Notes: generated from the sequence alone by a model not told the origin. 64,000 bases of DNA from Serilophus lunatus (GCA_013399895.1 VXBA01001023.1:993348-1057347); one strand, 5' to 3'. Shown: positions 11,596 through 24,187, numbered from the stretch's first letter. Translations and numbers: made by a program.

Positions 11596-14500
11596 TGCTC
11601 ACATCTGCAGGAGATGCCAGGGTGTGTCTGACCTGATCCAGCTCAAAGTGTTGCACAAATCCATCTGCTGCCAGCCAAGTCCACATCTAGATACAGCTCC
11701 TCCCTCTCCATAGTACTGCAGCCTCCTCTCTCCTCCAGCCATTTGTGAGGCCCCAGGGAGGATCCCGCTTTGCAAAAGTAGAGGTTCACCTCCTTTGGTG
11801 GCAGTTCTCATTTATTCACCCCTGTGTTTCCCGAGGGCACCAAAGAAAAGCCTTGTGCACGTCCTTACATGTGAACTTTGAAACAGCTTCAGAGACGTCC
11901 TTGCATTATCAATTACCAGGCACTCGGGCATTTTTATTCTGCAGCAGCAAACTAGGAGGGTCCTGCTTATCCCTGCTGCACAGCAGGGTTGAGACCTGTG
12001 CCCTGGCCCCCTCCAGCCAAGCTCCCTGTGCTGGGATGCTGCTCCCTTTGGATCCCCTCCTGCAGCCGGGAAAAGTGGCACGGGGAGTCCCACTGGCTCC
12101 TGGCCTCGGCTGCTCCCGGGGCCACATAGTCCCTCATCTCCATTTCAAACTGTGACCAACTGTACAGTGGCTCTTGGGAAAGCCTGGCAGGATCTGGGCG
12201 TGCTGGTGGGTTTGGCAGGTTTTCACAGTCACTCTCTGAGCTGTAAACCAGCAAGGGAAATCCCAGCAGCTCTGAAAACACACATACGCTCTTTTTTTGC
12301 CCCTTCCTTTCCTCTTTTTCTTCTTTCTTTGGTCTGCAAAACCCTCCCAGCCTCCCTTTTTCATTTCCCTTTCTGCTTTCGCCTTTATCTCTCCCCACTG
12401 TTGTAGCTACATCCTCTGGTGATAACAGGCATGACCCCATGGGGTGACCCTGGAAGATTATTACATTAGCTGTAAATTTTGAGCCCGGGCCAGCCAATCC
12501 AGTAGGGATTGCAACTCCCATCCTTTAAGTGCAGGAGGATTAACGCTGGGGAACATGAGTCCCTTAAAGCACTTCACAGACACCAGTGACCATTCCTTTC
12601 TCTGCATATCTCTGTGTTTCTGCCTTTAAGACCAGTTGGGGAATAGAGCTTTGCTATTTCTGTTGAGGTGGTGAAGGGGAGGAAAAAGACAGCATTCATG
12701 ACACTCAGGGCAGAACTGCATTAAATAAAGCCTCCATCTTTCATTCTTAAGCTCAGCTCCAGGTCCTTGATGAAGACAGATTTTTCAATTAGACAGGCAA
12801 TATTTGTTCTAATATTTTATATATGAACCTCTCAGCTGACATCTTACCCAGATTTATGAAGGAAATCGAATACAAATGGGAGGTTTAATATAAATTTATT
12901 ATTCAAATTTATCACATATTTCCGCAAATAAAAATTATGGTTGCCTCAAAGAACACATTTTTTTCAAAGAGGAAGAAAGGAGTTGATAAAGTTTCTTTCC
13001 ACTCAGTGAATAACAATATTGTACGTTAAGAAAGATCTGTCATAATATAAATTATAACACAGATGGAATACATTTCCCATTGAAGACAATATTTCTTTCT
13101 AATACAAATGTTGCACTCCTTCGTTGAACTGAAAGGAAGTTCAGGAAGGTTGGCAAAACAAAGTCACCCATTTTTAACACTATACAGAACAAAGTGTATT
13201 CTGCTGCCAATTACCCCATACTGAAAACCACTGCAGCTTCTGGGAGACACAGCCAAGGGTCATGGGGGGTAGAACTGCTCCCCAAAGGAAAAGAAATGTC
13301 AAGTGACATTCACACTCCAGCTATTTAAAGAAAAGGATGAAGAGAATTTAAGGGAATAAAAGGCCCTGCAACATCCATTTTAACCACAGAGAAATTACTG
13401 CAATTAATGCTAGGCCATTTATGGCCCATGATTCCATACTGTTCAGAGGGTATACCTAATTTAGGAAGGGATTAATACCCCATGAGTTTTCATCTCCAGT
13501 CAGACTGAGAAGGAAATACAGAAAAAAACTTTTTTTTCATCTGAATGAAATATTAAAATGAAAGATTTATATATTTTGGTTTCTATAAACCAGGTTTTTT
13601 TGCTTCCTTATTCAGTTGTGGCATTGCCATGGTTTAGCTTCAATTCCAGCCTCCTATATTTCATTTAACTTTTTTCTGTTTTCCATCTCTTTTTTTTTTT
13701 TTTTAACTGGAAAACAGTACGAGATGTGTAAAAGGTGGTCAAAGTACATCAGAATACTTCCAACACCTCTGCATTTTCCAGTGGGAAAAAAGAAAAAGAG
13801 GGGAGAGCATGGAAGGGTACAGATTCGAGGGCAAGGTGAAGGTTTTTTCTCTTTGCTGTTTCAGCTGTGGCCCCTTCAGAACCACTACAGGGGGGACACC
13901 CATCCTGAGTTCCTGAGCTGCCTGTTTGGGGATTCCCTGCCCAGTGCTGCTAAGCCTGAAGGCCACCTTTCCTGACTGGGCAGAGGAAGATTTCCAGAAG
14001 GCACTTAGGATCCTTCACAGGGCTGAGTCTTTGAGCATTTTTAAGATTTAGATCTCCTGATTCAGCTGGAGGAAGCACTCAAAACTCTGTGAGGACCTGG
14101 GTACTAACTCCTACCAAGAGCAACAAAAGCATTGTCTGAGAAGCTTCTTGAAATCATATTTACAATTGTAATTGGTCAAACACCTTTAAAAACACCACTT
14201 GAAATTCTGGGCAGCACAGGCTGAGCTGTGCTTAACTTAGAAGCACAGAACTATTCCTCGGGCAGGTTTAGTGGCTTAAATTAATTTCTACTGACTATAT
14301 CACATTTTGTCATGTTTCTGTTTTTGTTTTTTGTACAGGAACCACTTCTAATGTCATTTGCACCCGTAAATCAGGGGAGGCTGTTGCTGAGTCAATACAC
14401 TGAGGTGTGACATGCAATGTGTGGCTGCAAAGCCAGGCCTTGTGCCCTGAGATTACACAGGCACAGCAGCGAGAGGATCAGGGATCTCTGAGCTGTTTGC

Positions 14501-15119
14501 CTTCACTCTGAGATGTGCTGCAAGGCCAAGCAGGGAAATAGAAAAACCAACAGGGAGTTTGACATATGTATTGTAGAGTCATTTAGATGAGTCTTTTAGA
14601 TGGCCACTTGTTCCTGCTTACACCATTACATGGCCTTGAGGATAAAGGCTTGGCTGAGACAGTGAAGCTCAGACTGAGGCTTCAGAGAGCTCCTTATGAA
14701 CCAAGGAAGAGAATACCCCAGGAAGAAAAAAGTTTGTAATGCAGCCTCCAGGGCACCCAGCCAGCAGGTAGAGTTCCTGGCTTCTCATCCCAATTCCCAA
14801 GTTATTTTGCTTGGGTTTCGTTCTGTTTTATGCCAAGACTGTTTGTTGTAAAATACATGAACAATCCTGGGAGAGCTCTCCACGCACAGCTGAGAGCTCT
14901 GACCACGGGATGGTTGTGCAAAAGGCAGGGCATTCCCACCAATGTCTGGCTGCAGCTGGAAAAAACAAGACATAAACACTGACCATCCCGAGGGCTCTGG
15001 GCCTGGAGCCGATGGAGGGAGGCACCTCCCTGGCTGCTGTGACTCAGGTGCCTTTGGGACACCAGTGGGGTGGCAGTTCACACACATCTCTGCTCACCAC
15101 TCCCTGTGGACCAGCACCA
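11596..15119. other. Non-coding stretch, no gene recognised
   Basis: It contains a polypyrimidine tract (about 12289-12330), an AT-rich region (12780-13090) and a T15 run at 13690-13704. The 184-codon minus-strand frame at 11967-12521 is partly a purine-rich shadow of the polypyrimidine tract, giving a Lys/Glu-rich stretch, and is not recognisable as a protein. Confidence 0.5.
13690..13704 (+). repeat. T15 homopolymer
   Basis: An uninterrupted run of 15 T. No retrogene body or target-site duplication could be recognised on either side. Confidence 0.9.
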
Positions 15120-15270
15120 CAAACTGGCTGAGGCTGGAAATCATCCTGTCCACCCCCTGCTCGGAGCAGGGATGGGTAGGGCTCGTTTCCCAGGGTCATG
15201 TTCAGTCAGAGTTTCAATAACTGCATGGATAGGACTGCACAACCTCTCTGGGCAACCTGCTCCAGTGTCC
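15120..15270 (-). repeat. CR1 LINE 3' untranslated end
   Basis: On the plus strand GAGGCTGGAAATCATCCTGT, then CCCTGCTCGGAGCAGGG, then CAACCTCTCTGGGCAACCTG and CTCCAGTGT match, in order, the reverse complement of the avian CR1 3' region as I remember it. The element therefore points to the minus strand, with its 3' terminus near 15120. It joins ORF2-derived CR1 sequence directly on its 5' side, which is abnormal because most of the reverse-transcriptase region should lie between the two. Confidence 0.75.
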
Positions 15271-15525
15271 AGTCACCCTCTGTGTTCCTGGTCACTTGTC
15301 CCTACCCATACCCCTTGTACACTTCCATCTATGTCTCAGTTTTGTCAGGAGCTCTGTGTTCATCTGTGCAGGCTCCTGCTGCCCTCTTTTCTTGGATTCT
15401 CGGCATGGACAGTTCTGGAGTTAGGAGGAGGTTGTCCCGAAAATCCACCAGCTTTCCTGGACCCCTTTTCTTTCCAGGGCCAGACCTGCTGTCCAGTTCC
15501 TCCAGCAGCAGATCTTGATGGTTTT
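15267..15525 (-). pseudogene. CR1 ORF2 remnant (endonuclease-RT linker region)
   Basis: Read on the minus strand, two frames together give DFRDNLLLTPELSMPRIQ and then MNTELLTKLRHRWK, followed by a region matching the nucleotide pattern of the CR1 segment encoding QVTWEEYRDTV. This is the order of the CR1 ORF2 polyprotein between the endonuclease and reverse transcriptase as I remember it. Frames shift at least once and an in-frame stop follows GRDK, so it is dead. The outer (5') boundary near 15525 is approximate. The neighbouring CR1 3' end is in the same orientation, which suggests one insertion with an internal deletion. Confidence 0.65.
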
Positions 15526-16810
15526 ACCACAAAACCATCACTGCTGAAAGAACGAGACAATTACCTCTCTTGCCTGTTTGCAATCTCCCCAAAAATCAGA
15601 CTTCAAGTAGTTTCTTTTAGTCTCAGGAAGGATCTTGTTTACTCCCGAAATACATGAAAATTAGGAACCCATTGATCTTGCTTCACTGAGCTGGTGCCTT
15701 TGTGCTTTGGTGGCAATTATTTGTTACCCAAACCCACTTAATGTCTTATTTCCTTGTATTTGCCAGGCAAGACCGGTGGCTGAGGAGGCTGCAGGAGCTT
15801 CCAGCACCATCTCACTGCAGGGCAGGAGTTGTTTACTGTGCTGTTTTGGCTGCCAGCAAAATCCCAGCTCTCATAGAGCCACATTTTACTAGTGCTGGAT
15901 GAATGGTCCTCCAAGCTGTGTGACGTTGTGTGCTTTGCCAGGCTGCTCATCTGCAGGATTTCTTCAGTGTCCATAAAATTCATTAGCATTGTAGCTCTGC
16001 CTAATTAGCCCATAAATGTTCCAGCATAGTCCATAAATTACCCTGGCCTTAAAGGGCTTATCTGGTTGGTGTAATAAGTAGTTCTGTAGACTAGGGGCTT
16101 TTTCTATTATAATAGTCAGACTATTATTTATATGACTGGGACTGAACTATGTCTGAACTGTGAAAGAAGCACTACACGGTAGATAAAGAGTATTTTACTG
16201 TCCAAAGACTTTAAACCTAGTTCAGGGCATGTTAGCGTCTGCCTAAACCATCTCATTTTGCTTACTCTCTGCTCTAAAGAAGTAGAGAGTGGACAGACAA
16301 AGTATATGCAGAAATGCTGATATACAGTGATCTGCTGTACAGATAGTCAGTGTTAGAGGTTCTGAGTGTATTTTATATTTTGACAGGTCAGTGGGTGGAC
16401 AATAACATGTTATGAGACTCCTGGAGCTCAGTAAGAGTTGCTGAATATTTTTGTGGAGCTATACCATGTATGTTTTAGTAAATACCTATTTTGTCTTGTC
16501 ATATAGGTTGATCTGTAACTAATTTGGAAGGAAAAGGAATTTTGTTTCTAAAAATATGAGGGAAAAAATCATCAGTGTTTTTAAAGTAGACTTCCTAAAA
16601 TTGACACTTGTTAAGTGACGAAAATACAAACTCTTGTCAAATGCAGAGCGCAGTGGCTTTTTTTTTCCCCTCCTTTAAAAATAAGCACTTCTGCCCAAAT
16701 CTATTATTATAATATTTTGGTACTTTAACGGGAGGCAATTTTAAAAGGCTTTCATTTTTTTTGCTTTGTATGAAAACAGCACTTCAAAGGGAGGTCCTCG
16801 GAGACATCCA
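15526..16810. other. Non-coding stretch, no gene recognised
   Basis: No gene or long repeat seen. From about 15960 to 16150 there are several CCATAAAT and ATTAGC cores, and 16560-16760 is AT-rich up to the sharp edge of the CpG island. Confidence 0.5.
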
Positions 16811-17091
16811 AAGCCCAAACGCAGACGCACGTCGAGGAGAGCGCGGGGAGGGCGGCAGGGCTGCGATGCCCCCGCTCCTTTCTGCCCTCATCGAAACACC
16901 CGCCCCGGCGCTGCGGGGAGCCACCCACTGCCCACGGCTTGGGGAAAGCCTCGGCAGCCGGCTGCCTCTGCTGCCTTCAGGACAAATGCCCGGCCTTTAA
17001 CTCAGGAGAACAAACGCCCCGAACTCTGAGGGCTGGGGGGTTATTCAGCAGCTGATCTGAGGAGCTGAGGCAAGAGCCACGGTGACAATGA

Positions 17092-17105
17092 GCCACCATG
17101 GTAAC
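17092..17105 (+). promoter_or_regulatory. X-box-like RFX site
   Basis: GCCACCATGGTAAC differs at one position from the inverted-repeat X-box consensus GYTRCCATGGYAAC bound by RFX-family factors. A weaker partial match, GCCACGGTGAC, lies 16 bases upstream at 17076-17086. Location inside a CpG island is the usual context for X-boxes of ciliary genes. Binding is inferred. Confidence 0.5.
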
Positions 17106-17314
17106 GTGCCTCGTTAAGTGCCGCAGGTGACCCAGATAAACGCCCTCTGGTAGCCAAGGGCCAGGGAGCCCTGGGGCTCGTGCCCCTCACAGCTCCTCTG
17201 CGCCGGGAGCTGCCATTTCATCCCTTTGTTCCTGCCGAGGGACCGAGGCCCTGCCCTGGTGCCCGAGCGGAGCGTGGGGCAGGTCCCGGGCACGGGGGTG
17301 TGTGGGGAGGAGCG

Positions 17315-17326
17315 GCCGCCATCTCG
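17315..17326 (+). promoter_or_regulatory. YY1-like site
   Basis: GCCGCCATCTCG matches the long YY1 consensus GCCGCCATCTTG at 11 of 12 positions. YY1 sites of this form usually lie just downstream of CpG-island transcription starts and are oriented with transcription, which would favour a plus-strand transcript. Confidence 0.45.
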
Positions 17327-17329
17327 TGT

Positions 17330-17337
17330 GGGGCGGG
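17330..17337 (+). promoter_or_regulatory. GC box (Sp1/KLF-type)
   Basis: GGGGCGGG lies four bases after the YY1-like site within the CpG island. It is a standard Sp1/KLF core. Confidence 0.5.
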
Positions 17338-17500
17338 TGCCGCGGCCGGGGCTGTGCGCAGGGAGGTGGCGGCGGGCACAGCCCCGTCTGTGCCTTGGAA
17401 CAAGCGCTGCTTTAGCGATAAACAGCGTGAGGGGATTGGGGGTTTGTCTCACTACGTAGATGTCTCCACCAAGAGCTTTAGCTCGGCAGCTGCAAGGAAT

Positions 17501-20500
17501 TCGGGGGAGGCCTGTTCCATGTGGAATCCGTGCTGGAGCACAGCCCACAGTGGCTGTAGGGCCTTCACTGAGGGGCTTGTGCACTCCAACAAAGTGTTCC
17601 TGGAGTGTTAGAGAAGCGCAGGTGTAACGAAGTGCTTATGCCTGCTCTGTGCCTTAAATGTAAGAACGTTGTCCCGTGTTGGCTGTCTGAGGAATAAACT
17701 CCACTGTGCAGGCAAATGGGTTTTGTGTGGACGCAGTTCTGAGCTCTCAGTTATTTCCCTACCCAAAAAAAAATCTTGTCTTCTGTGGTGAAGACAATGT
17801 CATGGGAAATAAGAGGGCTGGGTCTTGCTCTTGTTTTGTGTCAGTATTTCCATATTTGACCGCAGACAAGCTGTTCTCCACTCTGTGTTTTACTTCTCCC
17901 CAATAAGCTGGTCTCCTGACCACCTGCTGGGATTAAAATTGTCCTTTTAGCTTAATTCTAAAGGCTGAAAAAAATGCAATTTGTAGGAGTATTTATGTGG
18001 GGTTTTGTTTTGCTCTTTAAAAAGAAATTGTTTTGCAAACAGTGTAACTATGGCTTCCTCAAGTGTTTCCTCTTTCCCTCCCTTTTCCTGATAAACTCAG
18101 GCCAGGCTCAATGGAAGTGGAAAAATTAAGTTTGAAGGGAAATAAGTTTCCCAAGGAAAAAGGAGAAGTAGGAATAGCATGAAAAAGACTTTCTTTAACT
18201 GATACTCAAAAATATGCATTTTTGTTGTTATTGTATGCATGTTTGTTTTTCAAGTACAAGCACCATCTTTGCACCCAGGACGACTTGTGGTTGTGCAAAA
18301 CTTGTGTCGTGACGTGTCTGGGCCAAAATTCTCAGAGGAAGCTGCATCCAGCACAAATCTGTGCTTCCTGTGCCGTTCCCTCTTAGCTGGGTGCCTTTAT
18401 CCTTGTAGTTTGAGGCCCACGTTAGGTTTCTGTGGGTTGTTGTTGTTGTAAGGAGCTAAAGAAAGAGATTGATGAACACACAGCCCTGAGAAGAATCCAC
18501 CTCTGGGGTGGAGGAAACTGTGGTGCGTTTCTTGGGTCTGAGTGCTAAGTTGTTACTAGTACAATTCAACAGCCATCCTTTCCTCAAATTGTAACTACTT
18601 TTAGTTCCAAGAAGCACAGGATGGTTCCTGAACGGTGGAATTATTTTAACATGCTGGAATGTGTTTTCTGGTGATATCTGTTAGCATTCCAGCATCTCCT
18701 GCCTTGCAAGATGAACTCTGATTCTGCATGTTGTTGCCTGTGTGTGTGTGTTGGACTAAGGTGATTATACATTAAGCTGGTCTTAGGAGTTGTTGATTAT
18801 AAACATGCAGAAGTCTTTTGACTTCAGGCCCCAACACTACAAAAGAAGTCGGGCTTGGAGAAAACCATCTGAGCAATGTGAATTCACCAAGGCTGATCTC
18901 GCAGGTGGGGCTTTTAATTATTTGGAAGCAGAAGCAGGCAGCATATCTCTGCTCAGGTATGCAGCTAGGAGGGCAGATTCAGCTGTGGTTACACAGTTGG
19001 TGATATTTGAATAGCTGTCATTTTTGGGAACTAGAAAGAATTTATTTTCTTGGAGAAAAGTGGGGGCTCTTCAGTGAGAGCCCAGGTCATGGCTCATTCA
19101 AGGTTTTCTGTTGCCTTGTCTAAGAAGCCTGGTAGGTGTTAATTTATTACACTCAGGAACAAGGAAGAATTACTGGAGGCATGTTTAATATTGTCCATTC
19201 CAGTGATGTGTACAGTGAGATTTAAGGTGTGCAATCTAGGTGTTGGATTATATCTATTCTCTGGCAATATTTTTTTCATGTTAGAGCTGCACTAAATGTT
19301 AAAATTTTCCCTCTGAATGCTTGGATAGGATCATATAGATGTAAGTATTTGTTCTGGATGTGACATGATCAGCTTCTGAACTGGCCTGGGGGCATGACTA
19401 CAAGGATATTGCTTCGCAGGAAGCATTTTGGTCTTAAATGAATGGCAAAACAATGCATTAAAAAGTTATGCTCTGACTGCAGCCCCAAAATCACTGCCAT
19501 TCAGTTCAGCTAGAGATGGATAGACCAATGTGCTTTTGTCAGAGGGTTATAAACTGACTTTAGCACTTTCCCATTCTCTGGGCTCGTGCAAAGACCATAC
19601 CATGGGGCTGTTCTGTGAGTGTGGAGAGATTGATGGCCTTGGTTTCATTTCCATTTGCTGTTCCCTTCAATTATCTTTGTTCTGAGCATCTCTTGTAACT
19701 ATTCTCTTCATAAGCCATTGTGTTGTCAAAAGAGACTGTTCACAGGACAGTGAGTCACCACGCCCTTGCAGTGCTGAAGGATTTTTGTTTTCAAAAGCAA
19801 TGTCCCCCTTGCTTCCCACCAAGCACAGGAGTTGCTCTAAGTTATCAGATTTCCCTCTCTGCTCCTTGTTGGGTGACACATTTATGGAGAGTCTTCCAAC
19901 CTGCTCACCTCCCCCAGGCCTGCCAGCACTCCAGAGCCTTCTGGGGAATGTATGGCTCCTCTGGAGTGGTCACTGATCCTTGACCAGTGGCTCCAGACAG
20001 ACCTGGGAGGCTGGAATCAGATCTGGTACTGGGTTGCTGCCCTGAGACAAAGCAGTACCAGGCGAAATCCCAGACCTGCCTGGAGTCAGTGGGGATTTTG
20101 CCACCAACTTGAGCACAGCCAGGATTTCCCCCAGTATCTCCCTCAGCCTCCCACTGCAGGAGTGTTTGAGATCAGGCTGCCGTTGTGATCCCACTGTGCC
20201 ACGGTCTGGAAGCCATTTACCAAGTCCAGTGGAATTGCTCCTTGTTCTTGGAACAAAATTCAGTGGGAATTCTTGCCTGTGTCTTCCTGGGTAGCCTTCC
20301 AGCTCTTGGTCAGTGTCTCCCCCTGGATGCAGAGGGGCGTTTGGAGGCTGTGCAGGTGTTTATTTCCTGTGGGACACTCACCCCAGTGGGGATTTTGAGG
20401 GGATCTTATCTCTAACAGCTTCTTTTGGAGCTCAGTTAGTGCAGATAGTAAGAATTTGGCCTTTGCCACAATCCTCAATTCTTGCAGAGCATGTGCATGT

Positions 20501-23500
20501 GTTAATGCCTTTTTTTTTTCTGTACATAGGCTTGATCCAAAAAATATGGGTTCTGGAATTTGGATGCAGCTGTAATGAAGGATCTGGCTGGGGAAGGGGT
20601 GTTGATCCTTCCTGCTCCATGAAGATCCATTAACTGTCTCTTTCCTTGCCTTTTGGAAATGTTCATGAAGGCTCATTTTGCTGGGTCGTTGTCTGGGTCT
20701 CCCTGTTGATTTCTTCCATAATATTGAAAATGCAGTTTAAAAAATTGTTCCTTTGACTAAGAAACTAGAATCAAACTAAACCAACAAAACCAGGAAGGGT
20801 CGCTGAATTTCTGGGATGAGAGCCAGTTCTCAGCCACATTTGTAACTGTATTTATGTCCTTATTTATTGACTACATTGGCACCCTGAATTCCCATGGTGG
20901 CCTGAGGCCTTCTTGCAGGACATGTGAGGAGCATAATAAGAGGGAGTCCCTTGCTGTGAAGACCATACAAGACACAACAAACACAAAAGTCATCTTCTTC
21001 ATCCCATTATATATAGGAACTGAGGCTTCTCTTTGAAGTTGCACAGAGACATGATAGAGCAGAGGAAACCCAGTGTCCTCCTGTATCCCGGGGTTTTAGA
21101 GACAATCACAGCTCCAATAGTATTTCCTCATTTCTTCTCCTTTCAGTTTTCCCCCTGTATCCTGCTCTCCACTGTTAGAAGCAGTGCCACCTCTGGCACA
21201 ATGACTGAGAGGATTAAGGGAAGGGCAACATCCCATTCCATGTTTCCCTTGCTTCAGTGGTTGAGGGAAAATGCTAATATTACACAAAAATAGTTTCTGG
21301 AGATGAAGCTAATTTATTACAATCAGACTTCAAATATATTGGAGAAAAAGAAAAGGACACCAGTTCTTGTGGGCTGCAGTTTGGAATAGTATTTCCTATT
21401 GCTCGGGCACCTGTGATTTCTTCTCCCTTCTCTCTTCCCCTGAGGCTTTCAATCCCTTTCAGCTCAAATAACAATAATACCAAACTGGGAAGCTTCTTGA
21501 GGGGCCACGAGGGAGGTGCACAAACATCTGGTTGACATTTGATTTGGAAATGTCAGGCCTCAGCATTTCCAACCCAGGCTGACAGTGCCTTGAACACCAA
21601 AACACACTTACTGAGAAAAGATAGGGGAGAGGTAGATGAGACCAAATATTAGACTGGAAAAAGGTTTCCTGAAACAAAAAATGAGTGTAAGCTCTGTCTG
21701 TGGAAACCTTTGTGCACTCTTGGTTGCAATCAGCATCACCATTGAAGGAAGGCACTTTGCTGTGGAGAAAGCTGGGCTGAGGCTCTTCACAAAGGTGAGG
21801 CTGACCTCAGCACTCCTTTTGTCCCTTGAGTGAGGCAAACCTTGCAGCAGCTGCCAAGCCAGACTCCAGGGCTGTGCAGGGGGCAGAAGAGCCCCAAATC
21901 CTGTCAGCTACTCTCAGGACCTTGGCATCGTGGCATGGTCCTGTCCTTCAGGTACCACATCTGTGCCCTGTTGTACTCGTGAATTGGTGTTTGAGCCAAG
22001 GATTTGTTGAGAGAGATGCAGAGCCTGAGTTCCACGGGCTCCCAGGATTGTCTAAGCCCAGCCTAGTGGTACCTTCCATGTCTCCAGATCCCAAGTCCTG
22101 CTGCTTCTTGTCCTTTTGTTACATTATCCAGTCTTTTGACTGCGTTCTTCTAGTGTTCCCTTTCTTTCTACCCCTCAGTGTCTTTAATTCCTTCATCTTA
22201 AGGGAAGAATGAACAGATGTTCCCATGTTATTCCAGGTGAAGTTTCACCCTGTGACATAACCAGATTTGTGCTCCTTTCCTCTCTGACCTCCCATTCTCT
22301 TGGCCCTTCTCACCCCTGCTGTCACAGAACCGATGCTCCTTGTGCTGCAGGCAGGGATGACACACACACAGTGTCCGGATCTGATGCTGATTCTTCATTC
22401 CATAGTCAGCCCCCCTGAGGTGCTGTATCTGGCAACAGCCACCAACACATGTCCTCTCCCACTGCCTATTCATCTTCCTTCAGAAAATCTTTCTCCTTAG
22501 TGGGGTGTCCTGATCCCAAGTGAAATAAATCATTACACATCTAATTTTCTTCTGCCCAACATCCTGTGGTAAAATGTTGTGTGATTTGTATTCAGCCATG
22601 GTAAAAAACAGCAGACAGGCTGATTTTTGGAGGTAAAGATATAGGATGTGATCTGTTTTTTATTTGAATTGGTGATCAAGTTCTCACTTCAGCAAACTCA
22701 TGACTCACTCATGGCTCACAGAGTCTCGTTTGCACCGGTGAATGTGCTGGGTTAAAACAAAGGTCATTGGAAAATGTACCCAAGAGGCTCCAGCCTGTTT
22801 AAATACACATTAAGAGATGTAATGTTTGAGGGAAGTGCAGTTAAACTGAGCAGACCTGATAGGAGAGTGTGTCTGCACAGCTTTTAAAGGATACCCCGGC
22901 CTCTGTGAGCCTTTGTTTGTTGTTGGCTCATCAATAAATGGGCTTGGCTTTGCTCTGGCAGAAATGATGGAGGGGGAATAGAAACAGTTTGTTTCAGGAA
23001 ACAGTTTCATGTAAGCCCAGCTTGTAAGAATCCCAAATTGAAAAGTTCACATGACTGGAAGGCAAAATCTTGTGGCTGCAAGCCAGCTGGGGAAATGAGT
23101 GGTGTGTGCTGGAGGAGTTTAACCCTGCTTGGGGACAGGAGGAGTGGCTGGGGGGGACAGAAGTGTGTTCCTATCTCTCTGAACCCACCTTGCTGCCTCT
23201 CCTCCTCCTGAGGAGGCTGATCTGTCGGTGGGGATCCCAAAAGGCTCTGTTCTGTTCTCCTTGCGATTTGGGGCCATGGAGAGGCTTTTTGTAGATGGAC
23301 TTTATCCCACTGCATGAGGCATCTCCTTCCTGCTCCTGTGAGAGGAAAAGGCTGGAAGGGGTGGGGAACAGAGGGATCATTCCCTCTCCTTGTCCCCTGG
23401 AGGGTGTATAATTTAATTAGATACAAAGGCTGTCAAAATCAAAAGATTAAATTGGAAACCTGCTTGATTTATAATGGCCTCCAGCAAAAGGGGGGAAAGA

Positions 23501-24187
23501 AATTCCAAAAAATACTCAATTTTAGTTCATATCTTTCAATCTTGGACAGAAAAGAAAGAAAGAAACAGGAGCTAATTTTCCACGTAAAATTGAGTTTTTG
23601 TTTAAAATTTTCACTTTGAGATTTTGTTTTCCTTAAACTCCCAAATTACTGGGTTTAGCCAAACCTCCAAATCTAAAAGGAATTTGGAGCTGATTACAAA
23701 ATATGGAAGAAAATGTTTTGTTGGGTCTTTTTCTTTGTATCTTCACTAACTCATTACAAAAAATTCCCAAATGAGATGTAGTTTTTAATTAAAAGGATAT
23801 ATATATATATATACATATACATATATGTATATATATAACTTTGACACAAAATTTTAATTTTCCAATGAGTGATACTCCAGATGTTGGACTGGAAGCATTT
23901 TTTTTTCCTTTTTTCACCCCAAATTCCATGTATATGTTAATACATGACTCATTCTGACAAATCCAACCTGTGCAAGTCACACAGACCCAACATCAGTTGG
24001 CAGAGTTTGGGCGTGTTTTGATGGGGAGCTGGGTGATCCCACATGGGATTATTTGCAGGTGCCTGTTGGGGAATGTCGAGCTGGACCAGGAATCCCCCCC
24101 CTTGCACCCTGTGTGCTCAGGTGTGATGCGTCAGCAGGGACTTTGTCTTTACAGAGGTGATGTACAGGTACATCCAGAGAACGTGTT
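17501..24187. other. Non-coding stretch, no gene recognised
   Basis: I find no recognisable exon downstream of the CpG island. Minor features are a short TG run near 18739-18752, a T10 run near 20508-20518, an AAAG tract near 23551-23566 and the AT microsatellite at 23797. A polyadenylation-type AATAAA at 17693, about 200 bases past the island, has no associated gene body. Confidence 0.45.
23797..23837. repeat. AT/TA microsatellite, self-complementary
   Basis: Forty-one bases of alternating AT with two ACATAT interruptions and one ATGTAT. The interrupted units are arranged so that the tract can fold on itself. Likely length-variable. Confidence 0.9.

Larger units (their letters stand above)
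16811..17500. promoter_or_regulatory. CpG island, candidate promoter
   Basis: By hand count roughly 50 CpG dinucleotides fall in about 690 bases, against near absence in the flanks, with clearly raised GC content. This is the only full-size CpG island in the window. It holds a near-consensus X-box (17092-17105), a YY1-like site (17315-17326) and a GC box (17330-17337). In birds such islands mark promoters, usually of broadly expressed genes or lncRNAs. No recognisable first coding exon lies inside. A possible splice donor (AGC then GTGAGG at 17427) is weak evidence for a transcript running to the right. The direction of transcription is unresolved. Confidence 0.8.

Noticed and set aside
11967..12521. 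184-codon minus-strand open frame rich in Lys, Glu and Arg
   Set aside because: The charged stretch is the reverse complement of a polypyrimidine tract. No domain or splice support.
15070..15657. 195-codon plus-strand open frame
   Set aside because: It runs antisense through the CR1 ORF2 remnant and CR1 3' end, so the openness is a shadow of repeat sequence.
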